Position numbers and translations under genes: made by a program
From: an uncultured Eubacteriales bacterium
Lineage (GTDB): Bacteria; Bacillota; Clostridia; Oscillospirales; Butyricicoccaceae
NCBI GenBank assembly: GCA_910586105.1
Contig: CAJUGU010000020.1
Location: forward strand, 1-41,036
Length of the DNA stretch: 41,036 nt
Direction: 5' to 3'
Notes under the pieces: generated by a model
Databases searched by the model: none
What the model was told of the DNA's origin: nothing
The model's input: only the letters and a program-made list of their open reading frames with translations
Shown here: positions 31,486 through 38,561 of the stretch, piece by piece
Layout of the letters: every line of letters starts with the position of its first letter
How positions within the stretch are numbered: the stretch's first letter is position 1

Positions 31486-31516
31486 GCCCAGCCGCCTGAT
31501 GTTGGCTGGGCTTTTT
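31486..31516 (+). terminator. Terminator of niaR
   Basis: GCCCAGCC-N10-GGCTGGGC followed by TTTTT. Confidence 0.85.
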
Positions 31517-31551
31517 CCATGCTTCCGCCAGCCAGTTCAGCGACCGCGCAT

Positions 31552-31665
31552 CCTATATATTCACGAACGTTGGAAATTACCGTTTGTTTCGCCTGCGCGG
31601 CGGGCGGTCCTCTCCGTCGCCGCCAAAGGGCGCTTTTCACCGCAGGCAGGCTGCAAACTCTCCGT
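31552..31665 (+). repeat. Dispersed hairpin repeat, copy A (left part)
   Basis: It starts with the family's terminal segment CCTATATATTCACGAACG and continues with about 50 bp that match copies B (35008) and C (38476, reversed). After the CGCCAAAGGGCGC segment it diverges, and no matching right end was found, so this copy appears truncated. It lies between the niaR terminator and the 3D-domain gene. Confidence 0.7.
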
Positions 31666-31794
31666 CGGAGCCTGCTCCATCAATCGCTGCGGACGGGTTC
31701 TTTGTACCATCGGCAAACTGCCGATGCCAATTTGACCTTTCGCCAGAAATTCTGCTGAGCGCGATACGCGCCTGCCGTCTGGCAAAGGCAATGC

Positions 31795-31834
31795 AAAAGC
31801 CGTCGGACGTTCCAACACGCGCCCGACGGCTTTT
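31795..31834. terminator. Bidirectional terminator after the 3D-domain gene
   Basis: AAAAGCCGTCGG at 31795-31806 pairs with CCGACGGCTTTT at 31823-31834; a T-run is present on either strand. It is 12 bp downstream of the minus-strand stop codon at 31847. Confidence 0.85.
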
Positions 31835-31846
31835 CATCTGCAATCC

Positions 31847-32467
31847 TTAACCCAGCAAATATACGTCCGCATAAGCAATGCCGTTTTCAAAACAGCGGCT
31901 GTGGCTGTCCAGGAAAACGTCGATCTTATTGGATTTGATCGCGCTTCCGGTATCCTCCGCGATGAATACGCCATAGCCGTCGATATACACGCGGCTACCC
32001 AGCGGGATCACCTGCGGATCGACCGCGATCGTGCGGCCTTCCAGCGCGGTCGTGCCGCTCCGGGTCAGCCCGTCGGACCGCCCGTTGCATTTCACGCAGG
32101 GACAATAAAAAGTCAGCTTGAACCGCCCCAGCGAACGACCCGAAGACCGCACGACTTCATCCGCAGCCAGAGCGCTGCTGTAAGCGACCGTGCGATGCGT
32201 CAAGCTGCTGTGCAAAAGGCTGTGCATCTGTTCGCTGAAGGCAAGCGCGCGGGCTTCTTCTTCCCGCTGCTCGGCAAGAGTCTGCGCTGCCGCAAAAACT
32301 GCGGCGGAACTGGGCACCGAGCCGGATGCCGGCGCAACCGCCGCAGAGATCAGCGCGGCAGGCTGGTTTTCCGGAACGTCGATCGCCAATGCGGACATGG
32401 TCAGGCTCAAGCAGGCAGCCATCAACAGGAAAACCCGGCGACTGTACTTTTTGATGATCTGATACAT
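31847..32467 (-). CDS. Secreted 3D-domain cell-wall protein (YocH-like)
   Basis: A 206-residue exported protein. The N-terminus (KKYSRRVFLLMAACLSLTMSALA) is a signal peptide. A linker of about 70 residues follows, and the C-terminal 3D domain (about residues 110-205) holds the family's blocks: LTFYCPCVKCNG, then IAVDPQVIPLGSRVYIDGYG, then AEDTGSAIKSNKIDVFLDSH with the three acidic residues of the MltA/Rpf-like catalytic core. Such proteins cleave peptidoglycan. ATG 32467 follows AGGAG. A WalR-type box overlaps its transcription start, fitting control by the WalRK cell-wall system as for B. subtilis yocH. Confidence 0.88.
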   Translation of the reverse strand: MYQIIKKYSRRVFLLMAACLSLTMSALAIDVPENQPAALISAAVAPASGSVPSSAAVFAAAQTLAEQREEEARALAFSEQMHSLLHSSLTHRTVAYSSALAADEVVRSSGRSLGRFKLTFYCPCVKCNGRSDGLTRSGTTALEGRTIAVDPQVIPLGSRVYIDGYGVFIAEDTGSAIKSNKIDVFLDSHSRCFENGIAYADVYLLG

Positions 32468-32603
32468 GATTCTCTCCTGAATTCTCACGCAGGCCGCGCG
32501 CGGCGCGTCCGGCCCGCTGGATTGCCTGCCGGGATGGGGCGCAGGCTGCGCGCGGGACGCGCGTCCGGCCTTTCCTCCGGTACCCGGCAGTGGCGGTAAG
32601 ATT

Positions 32604-32640
32604 TGTTACCGCCCCGTCATCATTGTTACCAACTTGTAAC
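32604..32640 (+). promoter_or_regulatory. WalR (YycF)-type binding sites
   Basis: TGTTAC (32624-32629), five bases, TGTAAC (32635-32640): two direct hexamers that fit the WalR consensus TGTWAH-N5-TGTWAH exactly. A third TGTTAC lies 20 bp away at 32604. The site sits at about the expected transcription start of the minus-strand 3D-domain gene, which would suit repression. Confidence 0.65.
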
Positions 32641-32642
32641 CC

Positions 32643-32671
32643 ACTATACACCACCGCACCGGATTTGTCAA
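32643..32671 (-). promoter_or_regulatory. Promoter of the 3D-domain gene
   Basis: On the minus strand TTGACA (32666-32671), exact 17-bp spacer, TATAGT (32643-32648). Confidence 0.8.
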
Positions 32672-33212
32672 ACCCATTTTCAAAAGATTGAATATATTTT
32701 ATAACATTTCGCCCCACTGAACCGAGTTTTTTTATGAAAATCGACAGGATACAGCTGAAAAAACTGTAAAATTGGAGAGGTTTTCGGAAACGAAAAGATT
32801 GGCCGTCTTCCGTATTTTTTCCGTCTGAAAACCGGCTGTACCGGTTTTTCGATTGCTCTGTCCCGAATCGATTGCCCTTTACAAGACCCGTCAATATCTG
32901 ATATAATAATCTAATATGATGTAAATTGAACGGCCTTTCAGCCGCTTTTTTTGCCGCGCAGAAAACGCGGCAAAAAAAGCTGTACAAATCCAGAAAAGTA
33001 TGGTATCCTTATAATAATTGCTTGCAGCAGATCGGTTGGAACGCGGTGGGAGCTCACGCCTGCCGTGCCGGTCGCACGCTTCCCGCCCGACGCTTTGGGT
33101 CGGCGCTTACGCACGCGGTATGCCGTCGTGCGGATACATCTTCCGGCTTCCGCCGGTATGGATACCATTTTTATTTATGATTTTGAAATTTAAAGGAAAG
33201 TGATAAAATTTT
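32672..33212 (+). promoter_or_regulatory. Long upstream region of RNase J gene
   Basis: This 540-bp gap has no convincing gene. A promoter TTTACA-N18-TATAAT lies at 32878-32907 on the plus strand. A perfect palindrome with 15-bp arms, GCTTTTTTTGCCGCG and its complement around a 7-nt centre, is at 32944-32980; it has no T-run after its stem and so is not a normal terminator. A weaker promoter TGTACA-N17-TATCCT follows at 32981-33009. The 200-nt leader before rnjA is GC-rich with several short hairpins near 33148-33176. No known riboswitch is recognised. Confidence 0.45.
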
Positions 33213-34871
33213 ATGAAAGAAAAACTGAAGATCATCCCCCTCGGCGGTTTGAATGAGATCGGCAAAAACATGACCGTGATCGAATACGGCAACGATATCG
33301 TTGTCGTCGACTGCGGCCTCGCCTTCCCGGACGACGATATGCTGGGCGTCGACCTTGTGATCCCCGATTCCACTTATCTCAAGCGGAACCTGTCCAAGCT
33401 GCGCGGCTATCTGATTACCCATGCGCATGAGGACCACATTGGCGCGATCCCCTACGTCCTGCGCGAGGCCAACGCCCCGGTTTACGGTACCCGTCTGACC
33501 TGCGGCATCATCAACGTCAAGCTCTCCGAGCACCGCATGCCGCAAAAGGTTCGCCTCAACACCATCAAGGCGGGGCAGACGATCAAGCTGGGCTGCTTTT
33601 CGGTCGAGTTCATCCACACCAACCACTCGATCGCCGATTCGGTCGCGCTCGCGATCCATACCCCGCTGGGCGTTATCATCCACACCGGCGACTTCAAGGT
33701 CGACCTGACCCCGGTGCAAGGCGATATGATCGACCTTTGCCGTTTCGGCGAGCTGGGGAAGCAAGGCGTGCTTGCGCTCATGAGCGATTCGACCAACGTC
33801 GAACGCCCCGGGTATACTTCCAGCGAGCAGACTGTCGCCAATTCGCTCGACCGTTATTTTGCGGGCTGCGAGCAGCGCATCATCGTAGCGACGTTCGCGT
33901 CGAATGTCTCCCGCTTGCAGCAGATCATGGATCTTGCCGCAAAGCATGGGCGGAAGGTTGCCGTCTGCGGCCGCAGCATGGAGAATATCTCCGAGCTTGC
34001 GCTCGAACTTGGCTACCTGCACGACGGCCATCATGTCATGATCGATATTGGCGAGATCAAGCGCTATCCGCGCAGCAAGATCTGCATCGTATCGACCGGT
34101 TCGCAGGGCGAAACGATGTCGGCGCTTTACCGCATGGCCTACGGCAGCCATAAATTTGTCGAAGTCACAAACGGCGACCGGATCCTGATCGCCGCGTCTG
34201 CGATCCCTGGCAATGAAAAGTCGGTGTCCAGCATGATCGACGAGCTGTACAAACTCGGCGCGGAGGTCATTTACGACCGCAACGCCGCGATCCACGTCTC
34301 CGGGCACGCCTGCCAGGAAGAGCTCAAGCTGATGCTTGGGCTATGCAGGCCGAAATATTTCATCCCGGTACACGGCGAGCATCGGATGCTCCGCAAACAC
34401 GCAGAGCTCGCGCGGCAAATGGGTGTTTCCCCCAAGAATATCCTCATCACGGAGATCGGCCGTCCCGTCGAGATCGGCGAACGCGGCGCACGACTCGGGA
34501 ATACCGTCCCTGCCGGTAAAGTGTTCGTGGACGGGCTGGGGATCGGCGACGTCGGCGCGGCCGTGCTGCGCGACCGCCGGCATCTGGCGGACGACGGCCT
34601 GATGGTCGTGGTCGTGACCATCGATTCTACCAGCGGCGTTGTGATCGCGGGCCCCGATATCGTATCGCGCGGCTTCATTTACGTGAAAGAAGCCGAAGAC
34701 CTTATGGAACAGCTGCGTACCCAATGCCAGATCGCGCTTGACCGTTGCCTGGACGAAGGCGTTCACGATTGGACCGGCATCAAGGGCGCTATCAAGAGCG
34801 AGCTGAGCGACTACCTGTTCAAAAAGACCAAGCGCAGCCCCATGATCCTGCCGATCATTATGGAGATCTGA
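33213..34871 (+). CDS. rnjA: Ribonuclease J
   Basis: A 552-residue metallo-beta-lactamase/beta-CASP nuclease with 5'-3' exo- and endonuclease activity in mRNA turnover and rRNA maturation. The zinc motif is ITHAHEDHIGAIP (His70, His72, Asp74, His75). Further ligands and the beta-CASP motifs are seen in HTNHSIADS, HTGDFKVD, SDSTNVERPG and HVSGHACQEEL, then FIPVHGE. The C-terminal domain completes the protein. In B. subtilis this enzyme degrades the glmS mRNA after ribozyme cleavage, and the glmS ribozyme lies in the same window. A sibling rnjB may exist elsewhere. Confidence 0.95.
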   Translation: MKEKLKIIPLGGLNEIGKNMTVIEYGNDIVVVDCGLAFPDDDMLGVDLVIPDSTYLKRNLSKLRGYLITHAHEDHIGAIPYVLREANAPVYGTRLTCGIINVKLSEHRMPQKVRLNTIKAGQTIKLGCFSVEFIHTNHSIADSVALAIHTPLGVIIHTGDFKVDLTPVQGDMIDLCRFGELGKQGVLALMSDSTNVERPGYTSSEQTVANSLDRYFAGCEQRIIVATFASNVSRLQQIMDLAAKHGRKVAVCGRSMENISELALELGYLHDGHHVMIDIGEIKRYPRSKICIVSTGSQGETMSALYRMAYGSHKFVEVTNGDRILIAASAIPGNEKSVSSMIDELYKLGAEVIYDRNAAIHVSGHACQEELKLMLGLCRPKYFIPVHGEHRMLRKHAELARQMGVSPKNILITEIGRPVEIGERGARLGNTVPAGKVFVDGLGIGDVGAAVLRDRRHLADDGLMVVVVTIDSTSGVVIAGPDIVSRGFIYVKEAEDLMEQLRTQCQIALDRCLDEGVHDWTGIKGAIKSELSDYLFKKTKRSPMILPIIMEI

Positions 34872-35007
34872 ACCGGGGGCTGTCGGCGGCATTGGACGGC
34901 TTTTGCTGCTGAGGGTTTGTCCGGTGCCCGGCTTCCGGCGTTTACTATTTTGGCCCTGCGGCTCGGAAGCCTTGCGGAAAACCGTAGAAAACGATTTGTC
35001 CATGCCG

Positions 35008-35243
35008 CTATATCCGCGAACGTCGCATGTTGCCGTTTGCTTCGCCTACGCGGCGGGCGCTGCCCCTGGACCCCGATCCTACGCGGACAGCGCCAAAGGG
35101 ACTTGTCCCTTTGGAATCCCTCTTTCGCCTGCGGGCGGGATCGACGCGGTCAGAGCCGTTTCTGCATGCGTCTTCGTCCCGCCAAAAGGACGGCGGGACG
35201 AAGTGGCAGGATCGGCAAAATTTCCGGAACGTGAATATATAGG
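35008..35243 (+). repeat. Dispersed hairpin repeat, copy B (full length, inverted ends)
   Basis: This 236-bp copy is the most complete. Its left end (CTATATCCGCGAACG) and its right end read in reverse (CCTATATATTCACG) form an imperfect inverted repeat of about 30 bp, both leading into TTGCCG. Inside are hairpins at 35093-35114 (CCAAAGGGA/TCCCTTTGG, loop CTTG) and 35172-35203 (CTTCGTCCCGCC/GGCGGGACGAAG, 8-nt loop). Copy D has the same two hairpins with compensating changes in the arms. No protein is encoded. The architecture resembles a MITE or a large REP/BIME-type element. Confidence 0.8.
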
Positions 35244-35244
35244 A

Positions 35245-35280
35245 AAATGGCTCAGAGCCCTTCGGGGCTTTGAGCCATTT
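35245..35280. terminator. Strong hairpin downstream of rnjA and repeat B
   Basis: AAATGGCTCAGAGCCC pairs with GGGCTTTGAGCCATTT around TTCG, with a single G-T pair. It may end transcription in either direction. Confidence 0.55.
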
Positions 35281-35560
35281 GAATTTCCGAGACGGCAATC
35301 CCTGTCCTAAAATCTTTATCACTGCAAGCCGTCTGTTTTCAGACGGCTTGCGCTGTTGATTCCGGAAATATGCTGCTTACAGCGTCCTAACAGACGCTGT
35401 ATCTTCTATGAAGGCGCTGCACGATCGCGGAATGCCAAGACCTTAACTTGTTTGAAATCCTTTGGTTCCCAGTGCGTGCTTTTATCAAGCACGAAGGGGC
35501 AGCGGCCCCTCCTCTTGCCGGGCCGGAAGCTCACCGGTTTCGCCGGACGGCTCCCGGCTG

Positions 35561-36126
35561 TCAGTGGACCCGATAAAAAATCTTGTCCAGCGGTATCGTA
35601 AAACCGTCGTAAAGGGATACCGGCACCTCGTCTTTATAGGTCTCCCGCTCGTTCGGGTAGAACTCGACATAGTCCGGGAACACCTTGTATACGTCGTCCA
35701 GCTCGTACCTGCCGTCTCGGAACAGGTAAACCTCGATCGAAAGCGATACCGGATCTACGATCCAGTATTCCCGAACGCCGCATTTTTCGTATAAATCTTT
35801 TTTGTACCCCCGGTCTTTTTTTCAGTTCCATGCGAAAGCACTTCAACAATTAAATCCGGTGTTCCATAAATACCGCCTTCTTTCACGATTTTCGGATCGC
35901 AGACGATCATTGCATCCGGTACAACACAGTCTTTCTCTGTAAGATGCACATCGGCGCCATCCATAAAGGCTTCGTAAGGCTTTTCCTGCAAAAAGTTCCG
36001 AAATGCACACGCAATATTAAATGCAACGCGATTATGATTTATCATCGGGCGCGGAGACATATATACGACTTCGCCGTTCAATAACTCGGAACGCCACTCC
36101 ATTTGACATGCCAAATGGTCAGCCAT
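35561..36126 (-). CDS. Uma2 family endonuclease-like protein, with a -1 frameshift
   Basis: A Uma2 (DUF820, PD-(D/E)XK-like) protein in two frames. The first frame (36126 to about 35810) encodes WRSELLNGEVVYMSPRP, VVPDAMIVCDPKIV and PDLIVEVLSHGTEKK, the family core with its acidic residues. The family's normal continuation (DRGYKKDLYEKCGVREYWIVD, and on to the TGA at 35561-35563) is found in the -1 frame. The switch falls exactly on the heptamer A-AAA-AAG. With the shift, the product is 188 residues, the usual family length; without it, the zero frame ends at 35755 with 123 residues. Either programmed slippage, a real mutation or a sequencing error in the A7 run would explain it. ATG 36126 follows GGAGG. 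Confidence 0.8.
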
Positions 36127-36146
36127 ACGCTCAAACCTCCATGAAA

Positions 36147-36175
36147 ATCTGCCTTCCGGCGCGCCGCGCCGGAAG
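36147..36175 (-). terminator. Possible terminator after punA
   Basis: CTTCCGGCGC-GCC-GCGCCGGAAG (36153-36175) followed on the minus strand by GGCAGATTTTC. It is 25 bp after the PNP stop and 20 bp before the Uma2 start region, so some readthrough into Uma2 is possible. Confidence 0.5.
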
Positions 36176-36199
36176 ATCGATCTTATTTTCCGTTCACGG

Positions 36200-37009
36200 T
36201 CACAGAGTTCTTAATACCTCGCGGATCAGCGCCCGCAGTTCTCCGCCTTTACGCTCAGCCGTCTCGTTGACCTCCGCGCCGGAAAGCGGTTTGCTTTGCA
36301 CGCCCGCCGCCATGTTCGTGATCATCGAGATCGCCAGCACCGGCAATCCGCAATGCGCCGCCGCGATCGTTTCAAACACCGTCGACATCCCGACCGCGTC
36401 CGCGCCTAAGATCCGGAACGCCCGGATCTCTGCCGGGGTCTCAAACTGCGGGCCGTTTACCCCGATATATACCCCCTTTCGGAGCACGATGCCGCACGCC
36501 TTCGCCGCAGCTTCCGCCTTCGCGCGCAGATCGGGCGCGTACGCAAACGACATGTCATGGAATCGCGGCCCGAATGCGTCCTGGTTCGCGCCCGTCAGCG
36601 GGCTTTTGCCCGTAAAATTGATGTGATCCTCGATCAGCATCAGGTCGCCCGTCTCGAACGCCGTATTGATCCCGCCTGCCGCGTTCGTCAGCAGCACCGC
36701 CTTGACGCCCAGCAGCTTCATCAGCCGAATCGGGTATACGATCGCCTCCGGCGGATGCCCTTCATAACCGTGCAAACGGCCCTGCATACAAACTACCTGC
36801 CGCCCCGCAAGCCGTCCCGCGACAAACCGGCCTACATGGTCCGGCGCGGTCGAAACCGCCATGTGCGGGATCTCCCCGTATGGGATGCACACCGGGTTTT
36901 CGATCTCCTCCGCGATCGGCCCCAAGCCAGAGCCCAGCACAAGCCCGTATTCCGGCGGCTCCGCGAGCCGTTCCCGCAGCGCTGCAAGCGATTCTTCATA
37001 TCGTTTCAT
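36200..37009 (-). CDS. punA: Purine nucleoside phosphorylase (trimeric type)
   Basis: A 269-residue enzyme that splits purine nucleosides with phosphate into base and pentose-1-phosphate. Family motifs: GLVLGSGLGPIAEEIE with the phosphate-binding serine, GRLHGYEGH, LLTNAAGGIN, the GPQFETPAEIRAFRILGADAVGMSTV segment with the base- and ribose-contacting residues, and ISMITNMAAG. It overlaps the stop of the MTA/SAH deaminase gene by ATGA, so the two products are made together. This pairing suggests it acts on the inosine-type product of the deaminase. Confidence 0.93.
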   Translation of the reverse strand: MKRYEESLAALRERLAEPPEYGLVLGSGLGPIAEEIENPVCIPYGEIPHMAVSTAPDHVGRFVAGRLAGRQVVCMQGRLHGYEGHPPEAIVYPIRLMKLLGVKAVLLTNAAGGINTAFETGDLMLIEDHINFTGKSPLTGANQDAFGPRFHDMSFAYAPDLRAKAEAAAKACGIVLRKGVYIGVNGPQFETPAEIRAFRILGADAVGMSTVFETIAAAHCGLPVLAISMITNMAAGVQSKPLSGAEVNETAERKGGELRALIREVLRTL

Positions 37010-38295
37010 CGGACTACCCCCAAGATCGCATCTGTGCCCTTTTGCACCTCAAACTTTACCTTTTCGATATCGATCGTTTTGTATTCGCCGTCCTGATAGA
37101 TCACCCGCCCGTCGACCATCGTCAGACGCACGTCGCTGCCCTGCGCCGCAAATACCAGGTTGTTTATCACGTCGGTCTGCGGATACATCCACGGCGTATC
37201 CAGATCGAATACGACCAGATCGGCAGGCGCGCCTTCCCGGATCATGCCGCAGTCCGGACGCCCCTGCGAACGCCAGCCGTTTACCGTCGCCGCCGCCAGC
37301 GCCTGCGCGGGCGTGACCACCGTCGGATCCCCCGAACGCCCTTTATACAGCGTCGCGAAGAGGAACAGATCCTTGAACAGGTTCAGGTTGTTGTTCGACG
37401 CCGCGCCGTCGGTGCCCAGCGCTACGTTGATCCCCGCTTCCAGCATCCGCGGCACGTCCGCAAAGCCGGAAGCCAGCTTCATGTTGCTGACCGGGCAGGC
37501 CGCGACCGTGACCCCCTTCTCCTTCAGCAGCGCAAAGTCTTCTTCCTCCAGCCAAACACAGTGCGCCGCCGTCGTCGGCTGGTCAAACAGCCCGAGGTCG
37601 TAAAAATACCGCACCGGCGTTTTGCCGTGCCGCTGTTTGCAGGCCTGGACTTCGCTTTGGGTCTCGGAGACGTGGACATGGATATGCACCCCCGCCTCTT
37701 TCGCGTGCGCGGCAACGTCCGCGACTGCGCCCGGGTGCGAGGTGTATTCCCCGTGGATGCAAAAATCGATCTTTAAACGGCCGTCCCCCGCGCCGTCCAG
37801 CTCCTTTAAAAACGCGATGTTATCCGTGTAATTGGACAGCTCCTTGTACGCCGAGCCGTCGAATACGGTCAGACCGCGGCAAAGGTTGCACTTCAGCCCG
37901 CTTTCAACGATCGCTTTCGCCATCGTCGGGATCTGCATATACATGTCCGTGAACGAACACACGCCGAAGCGCGCCATTTCCGCCGCCGCAAGCAATGTGC
38001 CCGCGTACATGCTGTTTGCGTCGATCCGATCCTCGAACGGGAACACCTTTTCATTCAGCCAGCGCTGCAACGGCAGGTTTTCCGCATAACCGCGCAGCAG
38101 CACCATCGGCGCATGGCTATGCGCGTTGACAAAGCCCGGGGTCAGCAGCGCGCGCCTGCCGTCGAACCGTTCGCCCCAGTCCCCTTCCGGCGGCTGCGCG
38201 CCGCAATAAGCAATCTTGCCCTCCCGCACGCCGACGTACTGCCCGTTGCCGACCGTGAAATCTTCTTTAAGTACCGAAATATTTTCAAAAAGCAT
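37006..38295 (-). CDS. mtaD: 5-methylthioadenosine/S-adenosylhomocysteine deaminase family amidohydrolase
   Basis: A 429-residue amidohydrolase. Metal ligands appear in GFVNAHSHAPMVLLRGYAENLPLQ (His-x-His), in VHVSETQSEV, and in GTDGAASNNNLNLF, all as in the MtaD/TrzN/ATZ group. MtaD enzymes turn MTA, SAH or adenosine into the matching inosine form. ATG 38295 is preferred since it gives the family start (MLFENISVLKEDF) and AAAGGTG lies upstream; a very long frame upstream is not coding. Repeat copy C occupies the leader just before the RBS. The neighbouring PNP gene supports a purine or methionine salvage role. Other cytosine- or guanine-type amidohydrolase specificities are less likely. Confidence 0.87.
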   Translation of the reverse strand: MLFENISVLKEDFTVGNGQYVGVREGKIAYCGAQPPEGDWGERFDGRRALLTPGFVNAHSHAPMVLLRGYAENLPLQRWLNEKVFPFEDRIDANSMYAGTLLAAAEMARFGVCSFTDMYMQIPTMAKAIVESGLKCNLCRGLTVFDGSAYKELSNYTDNIAFLKELDGAGDGRLKIDFCIHGEYTSHPGAVADVAAHAKEAGVHIHVHVSETQSEVQACKQRHGKTPVRYFYDLGLFDQPTTAAHCVWLEEEDFALLKEKGVTVAACPVSNMKLASGFADVPRMLEAGINVALGTDGAASNNNLNLFKDLFLFATLYKGRSGDPTVVTPAQALAAATVNGWRSQGRPDCGMIREGAPADLVVFDLDTPWMYPQTDVINNLVFAAQGSDVRLTMVDGRVIYQDGEYKTIDIEKVKFEVQKGTDAILGVVR

Positions 38296-38321
38296 TGCCT
38301 TCCGCACCTTTCCCTGTTTTT

Positions 38322-38476
38322 TCATATACTCGCGATCGAAAAAATATTGTCGCAGATGACCGCCCGCCCCGCCGCCGTTCTGGCGGGGCGGGCGGTACAG
38401 ATAAACAATGATCCGCGCAGGGGCCGCCCGCCGCGCAGGCGAGACAAACGGCAATTTTCCATGTTCGCGGGTATAG
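38322..38476 (-). repeat. Dispersed hairpin repeat, copy C, in the mtaD leader
   Basis: Read on the minus strand the copy starts CTATACCCGCGAACATGG (from 38476) and shares about 50 bp with copies A and B. It ends with TATATGA at 38322, matching the right end of B. Its centre is shortened and dominated by a perfect 15-bp stem (38359-38373 with 38382-38396) that keeps the 8-nt loop seen in copies B and D. A TATACT that could serve as the mtaD -10 box (38475-38480) overlaps the outer end. Confidence 0.75.
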
Positions 38477-38516
38477 TATACCACATTTAACCACGGATGA
38501 AAAGCCCAAACAGGAA

Positions 38517-38536
38517 ACGCGCCCTCGCGGGCGCGT
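38517..38536 (-). terminator. Terminator of the MATE gene
   Basis: On the minus strand ACGCGCCC-GCGA-GGGCGCGT followed by TTCCTGTTT, 26 bp after the stop codon. Confidence 0.7.
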
Positions 38537-38561
38537 CCGATTTTCGTTTTTGCGCGCAGCG

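Larger units (their letters stand above)
34872..35560. other. 690-bp gene-free region: repeat B and a series of hairpins
   Basis: No gene is seen. After about 135 bp of nondescript sequence comes repeat copy B (35008-35243). It is followed directly by a very stable hairpin at 35245-35280 (16-bp arms, TTCG loop), then by a perfect 11-bp hairpin CAAGCCGTCTG-TTTT-CAGACGGCTTG (35325-35350). The first hairpin is the best candidate for the end of the rnjA transcript although no strong T-run follows it. Confidence 0.6.

Noticed and set aside
35634..35849. A 71-codon minus-strand frame inside the Uma2 gene
   Set aside because: It is in neither the N-terminal nor the C-terminal Uma2 frame and shows no family pattern.
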